DNA of 28,680 bases from SZUA-584 sp964607965 (lineage in GTDB: Bacteria > Bacillota > Clostridia > Christensenellales > SZUA-584): the NCBI GenBank assembly GCA_964607965.1, contig CAZSMH010000014.1:1-28680 (forward strand). The letters run 5' to 3'. The notes below the pieces were generated by a model. The model made no database searches, was not told the DNA's origin, and was given only the letters and a program-made list of their open reading frames with translations. This document shows positions 16,384-24,642 of this stretch, one piece after another. Numbering within the stretch: position 1 is the stretch's first letter; each line of letters opens with the position of its first letter. Position numbers and translations under genes: made by a program.

Positions 16384-17895
16384 CTATTTATTCATTAATT
16401 CTTTTAGCGAAAAATAAAGTTCCAGATATGTTTTATATCCGTTATCATATATATATTTGTGTTCATCGTTGGGTTTATGTTTTCGTCTGACCTTAACTGC
16501 CTGCGCCACTGCATCCTCAAAATCGCGGTATATGCCCACACCAACTCCTGCCAGCAAAGCCGCGCCCAGCGTTGTAGCAGTATCAGAAGCCGGTACTTCA
16601 ATTGGCTTTCCGGTTATGTCTGCTTTCATCTGTGTCCAGAAAAGAGAGTTTGCAGCTCCGCCCATCGCGCGCATCGTGTTGACTGTCGCTCCTGCGCTTT
16701 CAGCCACTTCAATATTGTGCCTGACCGAATATGCTGCACCTTCCATAACCGCGCGCGCCATGTGCGCCCGTGTTTTTGCATAGTCCAGACCGTAGAATAC
16801 ACCTTTTGCTTTATCATCCCATATCGGTGATCTTTCTCCGGCCATATAAGGCAGGAACAACAAACCATCGCTGCCCGCAGGCACCGTTTCCGCAAGTTTA
16901 TCCAAAAGCGCAAGAGACGGGCTGCCCGTTTCCTTTGATTTTTGTATCTCTTCATATCCAAACTGCTCATGAAACCAGCGCACAACTCCGCCGCCGCCCG
17001 TAGTTCCGCCTTGCAAAAGCCATCTGCCCGGCACTACATGAAAACTGAGAATCAGTCTCGGGTCTGCACGGTACTCCTTGAGACATATACTCATGCCGCC
17101 TGCCTGTCCGCCCTGTTCTTGGGTTTGGCCCGGTTGCAGCACACCCGCGCCCAATGTTCCGCAGGCCGCATCAAGACCTCCCGCTACAACCGGTGTGCCT
17201 TCTTTCAATCCCATGCTGGCAGCCGCTTTGTGTGTAATGTATCCGACAACCTCATGGCACATCGCTATATCAGGCAATGTATCTCTATTTATGCCAAGCG
17301 CTGCGCACATGCCGCTGTTCCAGCAGCCTTTCCTCATATCAAAACAATGCAGTCCGTACCCCTGTGAAACGTCCTGGCTGATAACACCAGTCATTCTATA
17401 CACTATAAAACTATTTGACTGAAGTATTTTATCTGTTCGCGAGTAGATATCCGGCATATTTTCCTTATACCAAATAATCTTGCCTGTTGAATATTGCGCT
17501 TTAAGCGGATTTCCGCTTAAAAAAAATATATCGTCCGAACCGATTAACGCGTTGATTTTCAAGCATATCGCCTCTGCGCGTGTATCCATCCAAATTGGAT
17601 TGCGTGTCAGCACCTCGCCTTTACCATCAACGGCTATTGCTGCCCAACTCTGTCCATCCACCCCGATGCCGGCAATATCAGCCGCATCTATATTGTTTTC
17701 GGCCAGAATCCTCTTCGTCCCACGGCATACGGCATCCCACCAGTCATCAGGCTCTTGTTCAATGTATCCGGGCGCAGTATAATACACAGGATATTCTTCC
17801 GTAACTGCGCAGACTGCCGTGCCGTCCCGCGAGAAGACAGCAATTTTACAGCCGCTCGTACCGATATCAATTCCAAGCAGCAAATCTCTCACCAT
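16384..17895 (-). CDS. XylB-type FGGY carbohydrate kinase
   Basis: The 503-residue product starts at ATG 17895, one base after the mutarotase stop. It has DIGTSGCK (10-17), GVDGQSW (78-84), GGLDAACGTLGAG with presumed catalytic Asp242, GGQAGGMS, a glycine-rich GGTTGGGGVV, GERSPIWDD and GGAANS near the C-terminus. Length and motif order match the xylulokinase/gluconokinase branch rather than the RhaB branch, so the operon carries two distinct kinases and not a recent duplicate. The usual xylulokinase GQMHG motif reads GQSWA, so xylulose is not assured. It could phosphorylate a ketose or alditol at the terminal carbon. Confidence 0.88.
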   Translation of the reverse strand: MVRDLLLGIDIGTSGCKIAVFSRDGTAVCAVTEEYPVYYTAPGYIEQEPDDWWDAVCRGTKRILAENNIDAADIAGIGVDGQSWAAIAVDGKGEVLTRNPIWMDTRAEAICLKINALIGSDDIFFLSGNPLKAQYSTGKIIWYKENMPDIYSRTDKILQSNSFIVYRMTGVISQDVSQGYGLHCFDMRKGCWNSGMCAALGINRDTLPDIAMCHEVVGYITHKAAASMGLKEGTPVVAGGLDAACGTLGAGVLQPGQTQEQGGQAGGMSICLKEYRADPRLILSFHVVPGRWLLQGGTTGGGGVVRWFHEQFGYEEIQKSKETGSPSLALLDKLAETVPAGSDGLLFLPYMAGERSPIWDDKAKGVFYGLDYAKTRAHMARAVMEGAAYSVRHNIEVAESAGATVNTMRAMGGAANSLFWTQMKADITGKPIEVPASDTATTLGAALLAGVGVGIYRDFEDAVAQAVKVRRKHKPNDEHKYIYDNGYKTYLELYFSLKELMNK

Positions 17896-17896
17896 A

Positions 17897-18343
17897 TCAC
17901 TTAATGACCCCTTTTTGAATCATTACATTGGCGTAAATAGCTTCTTCGCCCGACTGTATAATGCAGAATGATTTTTTTGCTTCCTCGTAAAAAGCAAATC
18001 TTTCCAAAAAGCCTATGGCTTGTTGTCCGCGTGAATCGTGTTTTTTTACAATTTTCTTATACTCATCCCAGATCGGAATTGCCATATGCTTATCGGATTC
18101 CATCTTCTGCATCAATTTTACGGGATGCTCGACATATGCATCGCACGGTATAACCGTGAGTACAGCGTCTAATAAGTCGGTGCCAGATAAGCCGTATGCC
18201 CGCAAAAACCTGCAGTTCCCCTCTGCGGCAAACCTTCTGCCGGGAAAATTCGCATCGCCAATTACAACGATATCGCTATGCCCCATCTCGCAAAGTGTTG
18301 CGATTATGTCAGGTGATAATATTTTTGGTATTCCCAATAGCAT
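17897..18343 (-). CDS. fucU: FucU/RbsD-family sugar mutarotase
   Basis: The ATG at 18343 is preferred over 18349, because AAGGGA lies six bases before it and only one base before the other. The 148-residue product shows the FucU/RbsD pattern LSPDIIATLCEMGHSD with conserved His22, then DANFPG, RFAFYEEAKKSFCIIQSGE and a C-terminal YANVMIQKGV. FucU interconverts anomers of L-fucose and related sugars; RbsD acts on ribose. YANVMIQKGV and RFAFYE are nearer FucU. It lies directly after the solute-binding protein gene and before a kinase, so it probably prepares the correct anomer of the imported sugar. Pairing with fucI supports an L-fuco/L-galacto-configured aldose. Confidence 0.88.
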   Translation of the reverse strand: MLLGIPKILSPDIIATLCEMGHSDIVVIGDANFPGRRFAAEGNCRFLRAYGLSGTDLLDAVLTVIPCDAYVEHPVKLMQKMESDKHMAIPIWDEYKKIVKKHDSRGQQAIGFLERFAFYEEAKKSFCIIQSGEEAIYANVMIQKGVIK

Positions 18344-18425
18344 TTGCATTCCCTTTCCGTATCGTCTTGAGCTGCTAAATATAAATCATAAACTGTAAAT
18401 AAATAAAATTACATTTGAGATTATT

Positions 18426-18452
18426 GAGGGCAACTTTCTTGAAGCTGCCCTC
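18426..18452 (-). other. Intercistronic RNA hairpin after the solute-binding protein gene
   Basis: On the minus-strand transcript GAGGGCAGCTT pairs with AAGTTGCCCTC as an 11-bp stem (one G-U pair) with a 5-base loop. It sits 17 bases past the stop of the binding-protein gene, in a 125-base gap before fucU. No U-tract follows, so it is more likely an mRNA-stabilising or attenuating hairpin than a full terminator. This arrangement is common where binding protein must exceed permease and enzymes. Confidence 0.55.
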
Positions 18453-18468
18453 GGTTACCGTTTTCTTA

Positions 18469-19614
18469 TTAGTCGTACAGGAGTGCGGCTATAGCAGGAT
18501 CGTCCATGTTCTGGTATGTATAGTACTGGCATCCGGTATCAACAATTTCGTCTACCGTCTCACCATTGATGGCTTTAACAGCCAGTTCAACAGCATAGTA
18601 ACCAATCATATACGGATCCTGAGTCACAGCTCCGTGGAACCACTGGTTTCTGATAGCGTTCAGCAGAGTCGCTCCAGAGTCAAAGCCTACAACAATTAAA
18701 TCCTTATATCTGCCGTTTGTACGGTCAAGGTCGGAACCGTCAGCAGTGGAGGCAAGCATTCCGTCAACAGAACCCGAGTTCGTGCAGAATACGCCAACAG
18801 GTTTTCTCTGGATTACGGCTTGGGCTGCCGTCTGGCAGTCCGTCACGCTTGTAGATGCAGCAATGGAAACAAGAATTTCAACCGCAACATCTCCCGAACC
18901 CGAAGCCTTATTCCATTTGTCATGGCCTGTCACAGCTACCAAACCGGACTTGGCCGCCTCGCACAGTTCATACATTTTGTTGACGAATCCGGTTGTGCGG
19001 CCTGTAATCGAGGCAGATGTCGCATCCTGGCTGATAACGCTTATAACAATGGGGCTGTCCTTAGTGGCTGCCGACACTGCAGCAGATATTGCATCGATGC
19101 CATACATAGTCTGTGCCGCAAGAGCCCCCGCAGCTTCATTATCCGTTGAAGCAGTAGAAATAATCGAACCCGCAGGCGCATTCGGAACACCAGAGTCAAA
19201 ACCGATTACCGGGATATCCTTATCCATACAAGTGTTCAGTTGCTCATTTAGGGATTCTGTATCAAGTGCTGCCAGTGCAAGAGCTGCAGGATTTTTTGCC
19301 AAAGCCGCGTTCACCATATCAACTTGAATGCTGATATCAGATTCGGACGGAGGGCCATCGAACGTCATCTCAACACCGTACTCCTCGGCGGCTGCCTCTG
19401 CTCCCGCTAAAACTGTCTGCCAGAACTTGTGCTGAAAGCCTTTTGAAATAACAGCGATATATGGCTTTCCGGCATCCGGCTGTGAAGTGTCCGGAGCAGC
19501 AGTGTCAACCGGCTTTGTGTCTTCTTCAGTTGGTTTTGTTTCTTGAGGCGTCGCACAGGCTACGAGAGAGAATACCATTGCCAATACGAGCATAAAAACC
19601 AATACTTTCTTCAT
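18469..19614 (-). CDS. Sugar ABC transporter substrate-binding lipoprotein (RbsB-like, Peripla_BP_4)
   Basis: The start at ATG 19614 has AGGAGGA upstream and begins a proper signal peptide (MKKVLVFMLVLAM, lipobox LVAC, Cys20); the longer frame would put a hydrophilic tail before it. The product is 381 residues. An acidic Thr/Pro/Asp linker precedes the two-lobed sugar-binding domain (YIAVISKGFQHKFWQ, IPVIGFDSGVP, STDNEAAGALAAQ, VVGFDSGA, VTQDPYMIGYYAVE). It is the extracellular lipid-anchored receptor of the importer whose permease and ATPase genes precede it, and it should bind a monosaccharide or polyol. It may also signal to a chemoreceptor, as RbsB does, but nothing here shows that. Confidence 0.93.
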   Translation of the reverse strand: MKKVLVFMLVLAMVFSLVACATPQETKPTEEDTKPVDTAAPDTSQPDAGKPYIAVISKGFQHKFWQTVLAGAEAAAEEYGVEMTFDGPPSESDISIQVDMVNAALAKNPAALALAALDTESLNEQLNTCMDKDIPVIGFDSGVPNAPAGSIISTASTDNEAAGALAAQTMYGIDAISAAVSAATKDSPIVISVISQDATSASITGRTTGFVNKMYELCEAAKSGLVAVTGHDKWNKASGSGDVAVEILVSIAASTSVTDCQTAAQAVIQRKPVGVFCTNSGSVDGMLASTADGSDLDRTNGRYKDLIVVGFDSGATLLNAIRNQWFHGAVTQDPYMIGYYAVELAVKAINGETVDEIVDTGCQYYTYQNMDDPAIAALLYD

Positions 19615-19664
19615 CTCTTTCTTTCCTCCTATATTATTACTCCATCGGGAAAACCCCGAGGAAA

Positions 19665-20642
19665 TCAATCATTTTTTCTTACTCTGTTGCTTTGCTTAAT
19701 GCGGTACTGATCCAAAAGAACTGCGCCAATAACAACAACCCCTGTAAAGAACGTCTGCCAGTGGCTCTGTAAACCCATTGACATAAGCCCCTGCTTTAGT
19801 ACACTCATTATAAAAACGCCGATTATAGTTCCCGTTAGAGTGCCTGTTCCGCCCCTCATACTCGTACCGCCTATAACAACGCCTGCTATACCCAAAAGTT
19901 CTTGACCGTTGCCGGTTGAAGGAATTATTGAGGTATAAACGGCTGCGTACATTATGCCTGCCAATCCGCAGCAAAATCCGCTGAACGTATATACTAACAT
20001 CAGCCACGGATTTGTTTTAATACCGGATAGTCTTGCTGCTTCAATGTTTGAACCTATGGCAAACGTATAACGCCCAAACTTTGTTTTGTTAAGCAGAACT
20101 ATTGCTATAAGGATAAAGCCAGCCAGCCAAAATGCGCCCACAGGAATACCATCTACTGTCTTGTAAAACACATTTTTAAACCAACCGTCAGGCGTGCCAA
20201 ACGTTGGGTACCGCATGGTCTGCACTTTTGTGACAATCGCGCCAAATCCCATTCCCATCATCATCATTCCGAGAGTGGCAATGAACGGGGGGAGCTTGAA
20301 ATAAGCAACCATTACACCGTTTATCAAACCCATGATTGTTGCTACCGCGACTACAAGAACCAAGCACCAGCCCATCGGCCAACCAAGTGTGTTATAAGCT
20401 GCGCCGCCCAAAAGCGCTGCGCACATCATGTTAGTGCCAAGCGAAAGATCGATACCGCCGGTTATGATAACAAAAGTAACACCTATGGCCATAAAACCAA
20501 TGTAATACGAGCCATCAAGTATGTTTACCAAGTAATCCGTGGAAAAAAAATTATTCCCAAATACCGAAAAGAACACATAAAGAATCAATAAAACCGCCGG
20601 AGCAAGTAGCTTAGTTGCATTAAATTTTTTTCTAATTTCCAT
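19665..20642 (-). CDS. Sugar ABC transporter permease (RbsC-like, BPD_transp_2)
   Basis: The 325-residue integral membrane protein starts at ATG 20642, after GAGG. Hydrophobic segments cover most of its length. Family signatures are FVIITGGIDLSLG, GLINGVMVAYFKLPPFIATLG, NIEAARLSGI and VIGGTSMRGGTGTLTGTIIG, all typical of ribose/xylose/galactoside-type permeases that work as dimers with an RbsA ATPase. It lies ten bases after the ATPase gene and about 50 bases before the binding-protein gene, the usual A-C-B order. Substrate cannot be inferred from this subunit. Confidence 0.95.
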   Translation of the reverse strand: MEIRKKFNATKLLAPAVLLILYVFFSVFGNNFFSTDYLVNILDGSYYIGFMAIGVTFVIITGGIDLSLGTNMMCAALLGGAAYNTLGWPMGWCLVLVVAVATIMGLINGVMVAYFKLPPFIATLGMMMMGMGFGAIVTKVQTMRYPTFGTPDGWFKNVFYKTVDGIPVGAFWLAGFILIAIVLLNKTKFGRYTFAIGSNIEAARLSGIKTNPWLMLVYTFSGFCCGLAGIMYAAVYTSIIPSTGNGQELLGIAGVVIGGTSMRGGTGTLTGTIIGVFIMSVLKQGLMSMGLQSHWQTFFTGVVVIGAVLLDQYRIKQSNRVRKND

Positions 20643-20652
20643 TGCAGTAACC

Positions 20653-22143
20653 TCACATATTTATTGTTGCTAAAGTCATAACTTTTTCCTGAGTGGCACC
20701 GGAGATATCAAGTTCACCGGTCACCTTCCCCTCACGCATAACAATTAATCTGTCGCTCATGCGCAGCAGTTCAGGCAGATCAGAAGATATCATTATTATG
20801 GATTTGCCTTCAGACGTGAGCAGATTCATCAGCTTGTATATCTCCTGCTTTGCTCCTACGTCTATTCCCCGGGTAGGCTCGTCAAATATCATTATATTGC
20901 TGTTTCTAATCAGCCACTTAGCAATAACGGCTTTTTGCTGGTTGCCGCCGGACAGGTTTTTAACAAGCTGTTTTACTGACGGTGTCTTAATATCGATCTT
21001 TTGGATATATTCCCGTGTTGTTGTATCCATTTTTTTATCATTCGTTAAAGGGCCGAACATGAATTGATCAATGCTTGCCATAACACAGTTGTCACGCAAG
21101 CTCAAATCAATAGCAAGTCCGAAGGCTTTTCTGTCTTCCGAAAGATAGCATATGCCGTGCGCTATAGCGTCGCTCGGGCTGTTTATGGTCACTTTTTTGC
21201 CATTTACGATTAACTCTCCGCCGGTTGAAGTGTCCGCACCAAAAAGCGTACGCATAGTCTCTGTCCGGCCTGCGCCCATAAGCCCGGCAAACCCCAGTAT
21301 CTCGCCTTTTCTTAACTCGAATGATACATCCTTAACATTGTTTCCCTTCAAATTTTCAACTTTTAACACTACGGGCGCATTTTCGGGTACGGTGCTTTTA
21401 AGTTTTGGTTCTTCGTAAATAGTACGCCCGACCATCATACTAATAATTTTATCTTTGGTAATTTTCTTGGTTTCTTCCGTGCCGACGTACTGTCCGTCGC
21501 GCAAAACTGTAATTCTATCGCTTATCAAAGGGAGCTCGTCTATACGGTGCGATATGTATATTATTCCGTGCCCCTTGTCACGTAAATCCCGAATCACCTT
21601 GAACAGTTCCTGTATCTCGTTTTCTGTTAAAGCGGCTGTGGGCTCATCCATAACCAGCAGTTCACTGTTATATGAAAGCGCTTTGGCAATTTCAACCATC
21701 TGCTGTTTCGCGACAGTAAGTTCTCCGGCAGGGATTGTCGGATCGATGTGCACATTTAGCGCTGCTAGCATCTCTCTCGCCTGTTTATTCTCCGACCGCT
21801 GGTCTAACAGCAAGCCCTTTGTCGGCTCTTTACCAATAAAAATATTCTGGGCTACAGTAAGATGCGGCATGAGATTTAATTCCTGATGAATGATGCATAT
21901 ACCCATTTGCTGAGAATGTTTGGGGTTCATCGGCTCGATTTCTTGGCCCCGGAATTTTATTGTGCCGCCATCCTTTTTAAAAATTCCAGTCAGTACTTTC
22001 ATCAATGTAGACTTACCCGCGCCGTTTTCTCCGACCAACGCGTGTACCTCACCTTTGTTGACGCTGATAGAAGCGTTGTCAAGCGCATGGACTCCCGGAA
22101 AATACTTCTGGATGCCTGTCATTTCAAGCAATACTTCAGCCAC
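20653..22143 (-). CDS. Sugar ABC transporter ATP-binding protein (RbsA-like, tandem ABC domains)
   Basis: The 496-residue product starts at GTG 22143 with AGAGGG seven bases before it. The first ABC domain has Walker A GENGAGKST (38-46), a degenerate signature around LTVAKQQMVEIAKAL, and Walker B LLVMDEPTAALTE. The second has the usual weak P-loop GLMGAGRTE, signature LSGGNQQKAVIAKWL and Walker B IMIFDEPTRGIDVG. This double-domain layout is the RbsA/XylG/MglA class, which powers import of monosaccharides. It is the first gene of the sugar operon, with the promoter about 87 bases upstream. Confidence 0.95.
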   Translation of the reverse strand: MAEVLLEMTGIQKYFPGVHALDNASISVNKGEVHALVGENGAGKSTLMKVLTGIFKKDGGTIKFRGQEIEPMNPKHSQQMGICIIHQELNLMPHLTVAQNIFIGKEPTKGLLLDQRSENKQAREMLAALNVHIDPTIPAGELTVAKQQMVEIAKALSYNSELLVMDEPTAALTENEIQELFKVIRDLRDKGHGIIYISHRIDELPLISDRITVLRDGQYVGTEETKKITKDKIISMMVGRTIYEEPKLKSTVPENAPVVLKVENLKGNNVKDVSFELRKGEILGFAGLMGAGRTETMRTLFGADTSTGGELIVNGKKVTINSPSDAIAHGICYLSEDRKAFGLAIDLSLRDNCVMASIDQFMFGPLTNDKKMDTTTREYIQKIDIKTPSVKQLVKNLSGGNQQKAVIAKWLIRNSNIMIFDEPTRGIDVGAKQEIYKLMNLLTSEGKSIIMISSDLPELLRMSDRLIVMREGKVTGELDISGATQEKVMTLATINM

Positions 22144-22229
22144 GTTTTTTCCCTCTTATTCAAATTTTTTTTAATGTATTGGATGCTTTGATGTAATGAT
22201 TTAATGTGCAAATAACTTTAAGCGTATTA

Positions 22230-22258
22230 ATTATATTAACATAAATATACTCTGTCAA
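22230..22258 (-). promoter_or_regulatory. Sigma-A promoter of the sugar operon
   Basis: On the minus strand TTGACA (22253-22258) and TATAAT (22230-22235) are both exact consensus, separated by 17 bases. Transcription would begin near 22223, leaving a leader of about 80 bases before the GTG of the ATPase gene. Such a strong core promoter implies tight repression, presumably by the divergent regulator. Confidence 0.8.
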
Positions 22259-22279
22259 TTAAATTATTAAACTTTTTAT

Positions 22280-22291
22280 TGAATCGTTTCA
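22280..22291. promoter_or_regulatory. Candidate LacI-family operator
   Basis: TGAATCGTTTCA is an inverted repeat with a central CG and 10 of 12 symmetric positions, the general form of LacI/PurR-family sites. It lies between the two divergent promoters, 21 bases beyond the -35 of the operon promoter and 14 beyond that of the regulator. The half-sites are one base too close for a standard CcpA cre site. The gene beside it encodes a LacI-type protein, but no binding data exist. Confidence 0.4.
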
Positions 22292-22305
22292 TTTTTAACA
22301 TCACC

Positions 22306-22334
22306 TTGCATTATAATAAAATTTGTTTTATAAT
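22306..22334 (+). promoter_or_regulatory. Promoter of the LacI-type regulator gene
   Basis: TTGCAT (22306-22311) and TATAAT (22329-22334) are separated by 17 bases on the plus strand. The start point would be near 22341, about 20 bases before the ATG at 22363, leaving room for the AAGGA ribosome site. Confidence 0.65.
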
Positions 22335-22362
22335 TGTTTATCGGAAATAAGGACGGTTGAAA

Positions 22363-24606
22363 ATGAGTACTATTAAAGATGTGGCAATGCTATCCGGGGT
22401 ATCTGTGGGAACAGTATCAAATTATATAACCGGTGCAAAACACGTTTTGCCTGAAACTGCAAAAAAAATAAAATCGGCAATAACTGAGCTGAATTACAAA
22501 CCCAATTCGTATGCAAAGAATCTTCGGACTAACAGCAATCGCGAAATTGGTGTCGTACTGCCAAACACAAATGATCAATATTATGCCTGCTTGCTTACAG
22601 GTATAGAAGCCGAGCTTAAAAAGGCGGGATATTACCTTAATTTAGCTCTTTCGGGTGATGTTCCCGAAATCGAAATGTCTATTATAAATAGTTTTATGCA
22701 AAAGAACGCATGCGGTCTTATAGTTATGTCCTGCTTGAAGGGCACCGGGTTTTACGACAATATAACAAGCACTCCGACACTTTTTATAGACAGAAAAGTC
22801 ACTTCCAGAGATGCAAACTATGTATCATTCAACCAATACGACACAATGACTTATCTTATGTCACAGCTTTATGAGCGCGGTTGCAAAAATATAGCTCTTA
22901 TAGCAGGGCCAGACCATTTTTCTTGCGAACAGGAATATGCCCAATCATACCGTGATTTTCTTATAACGCACGGTATGGATATAAATGAAGACTTAATCCG
23001 TCACATCATTATGACAAAGGAAGAAGCCTTCCGTACTGGTATCTCATTATTCCAGGATCATTCGCCTGATGCGGTTATTTCTACATCTCGGATTCTTGCC
23101 AATGGACTTGAACAGGCGGCGTATCTCGCGGGCATATCGTTATATGATGACCTTGTTATGATATCCATAGGTCAGGAGACACTTGCAAGCTTTTTAAGGT
23201 ACAATAATATCATAGTTACAATGCGTCCTGCTAATTATCTCGGTACAAATGCAGCGCAATTGTTACTAAGCAACATAAACAGCCCGCTGATGTTTGAAAA
23301 GCAGCAAATTATTCTGAGCGATAAAATTATAGGTAAGAATCTGTTTGATACGGCAAAAACAAACGAAAGCACACATAAACGAATACACAAGAAACTGCAT
23401 TTATTGTTCCTCGATTCGCCAAATGCTCATGGTATTATAAGAACCCATTCCGCATTCACGCGCAGAACCGGCATTGATGTAGATGTGACATTGTGCGAAC
23501 ATGGCATGCTGCTATCAAAGCTTATGGATAAAGACTACCTAAGCAATTTTGACGTATGTATGTATGATAACCCGTGGCTGGATATACTTGCCTCGGATAA
23601 CCGTTTCGTAGATATAACTGACTATATTAATTCCAAAACAATCGATACCGGTATTTTTCTGGATGGGCTTGTGGAAAAAGTTGGGCAGATGAACGGAAGA
23701 TACTATGGTCTGCCTTTCCTTTTTGGTCCGCAGCTATTATTATATCGCCGCGACTTATTTGCAGACAACAAGCTTTGTCACCTTTTTGAAAAAAAATACG
23801 GTACCAAGCTTCGTATACCGCGTACGTGGTTTGAGTTTAATGTAATCAGCAGTTTTTTTACTCGTTCCCTCAATCCGGATTCACCTGTGGAGTACGGAAC
23901 ATCTTTATCCGCCCGAAATGATGCCAATCTTATCCCCGAACTAATGCCACGCGTCTGGGCTTATGGCGGCAGCGTATTCGATGATCAAGGCAACCCGCTT
24001 GTAACTTCGGCATCCTTTATTAAAGGCGTTAACAGTCTTGTTGAAACATTTAAATATGCTCCGCAGAAAACGCTTACATACAGCGTTGAAAAAACAGTTG
24101 AGGATTTTTATCTTGGCAAAACGGCAATGCTGGTCAGTTATGCCGCTTTTATTGTGGATGTCAACAACAATGCAAAGTCAAAGATTACCGGTAAAATTGG
24201 CTATGCAAATATACCCGGAAATCATTCTGTTTTAGGGAGTTGGGGGCTTGCAATACCTGCTGATAACAGGAATCTTGATAATGCTCTTGAGTTTATTAGT
24301 TGGACATGCGATCCTGAAATGAGCAATTACTTTGCCATACTGGACGGGCAGTCTCCGTTAAAAGTAGTATATAAAAATGACGAGCTTGCCAATCACAACC
24401 CATGGCTTCCCCTAATATATAAGACTTTCTCCGGAAATAAGCAACGTCAATCCGTAAGGAATCGTAATGGCTCCCTTGTTCCTATTACTATAATAGAGGC
24501 TATGATATACAAGCATATTTTAAATATACTCCGAAACAACACACCGGTTGAGCAGGAAATGAGCGCTTTGCAAAGTGAACTTGCCGCACTTGTTGCAGAG
24601 TGCTGA
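22363..24606 (+). CDS. LacI-family regulator fused to a MalE-like solute-binding domain
   Basis: The ATG at 22363 (MSTIKDVAMLSG) follows AAGGA; a TTG two codons earlier is less likely. The product is 747 residues, about twice the length of a normal LacI protein. Residues 1-48 form the LacI helix-turn-helix and hinge (TIKDVAMLSGVSVGTVSNYI then KPNSYAKNLR). Residues about 60-326 form a type I periplasmic-binding-like sensor. After a short linker, about 345-735 resembles family 1 extracellular solute-binding proteins (MNGRYYGLPFLFGPQLLLYR, LFEKKYGTKLRIPRTWFEF, MPRVWAYGGSVF, DFYLGKTAMLVSYAAF, GSWGLAIPA). There is no signal peptide or membrane segment, so the whole protein should be cytoplasmic. 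It is transcribed away from the sugar operon and probably controls it, possibly sensing two ligands. Confidence 0.92.
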   Translation: MSTIKDVAMLSGVSVGTVSNYITGAKHVLPETAKKIKSAITELNYKPNSYAKNLRTNSNREIGVVLPNTNDQYYACLLTGIEAELKKAGYYLNLALSGDVPEIEMSIINSFMQKNACGLIVMSCLKGTGFYDNITSTPTLFIDRKVTSRDANYVSFNQYDTMTYLMSQLYERGCKNIALIAGPDHFSCEQEYAQSYRDFLITHGMDINEDLIRHIIMTKEEAFRTGISLFQDHSPDAVISTSRILANGLEQAAYLAGISLYDDLVMISIGQETLASFLRYNNIIVTMRPANYLGTNAAQLLLSNINSPLMFEKQQIILSDKIIGKNLFDTAKTNESTHKRIHKKLHLLFLDSPNAHGIIRTHSAFTRRTGIDVDVTLCEHGMLLSKLMDKDYLSNFDVCMYDNPWLDILASDNRFVDITDYINSKTIDTGIFLDGLVEKVGQMNGRYYGLPFLFGPQLLLYRRDLFADNKLCHLFEKKYGTKLRIPRTWFEFNVISSFFTRSLNPDSPVEYGTSLSARNDANLIPELMPRVWAYGGSVFDDQGNPLVTSASFIKGVNSLVETFKYAPQKTLTYSVEKTVEDFYLGKTAMLVSYAAFIVDVNNNAKSKITGKIGYANIPGNHSVLGSWGLAIPADNRNLDNALEFISWTCDPEMSNYFAILDGQSPLKVVYKNDELANHNPWLPLIYKTFSGNKQRQSVRNRNGSLVPITIIEAMIYKHILNILRNNTPVEQEMSALQSELAALVAEC

Positions 24607-24642
24607 CAACAGCCGATATGCCGTTTTTTGCAGTCTTCTGGT

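Noticed and set aside
15844..16398. 184-residue plus-strand open frame
   Set aside because: It is antisense to the GatD-type gene, whose zinc and cofactor motifs are intact, and has no recognisable domain of its own.
18746..19327. 193-residue plus-strand open frame
   Set aside because: It lies entirely antisense to the solute-binding protein gene and has the low-complexity Ser/Ala/Thr composition of a shadow frame.
22280..22291. CcpA catabolite-repression (cre) site
   Set aside because: The arms flanking the central CG are one base shorter on each side than the 14-base cre consensus; a dedicated LacI-type operator fits better.
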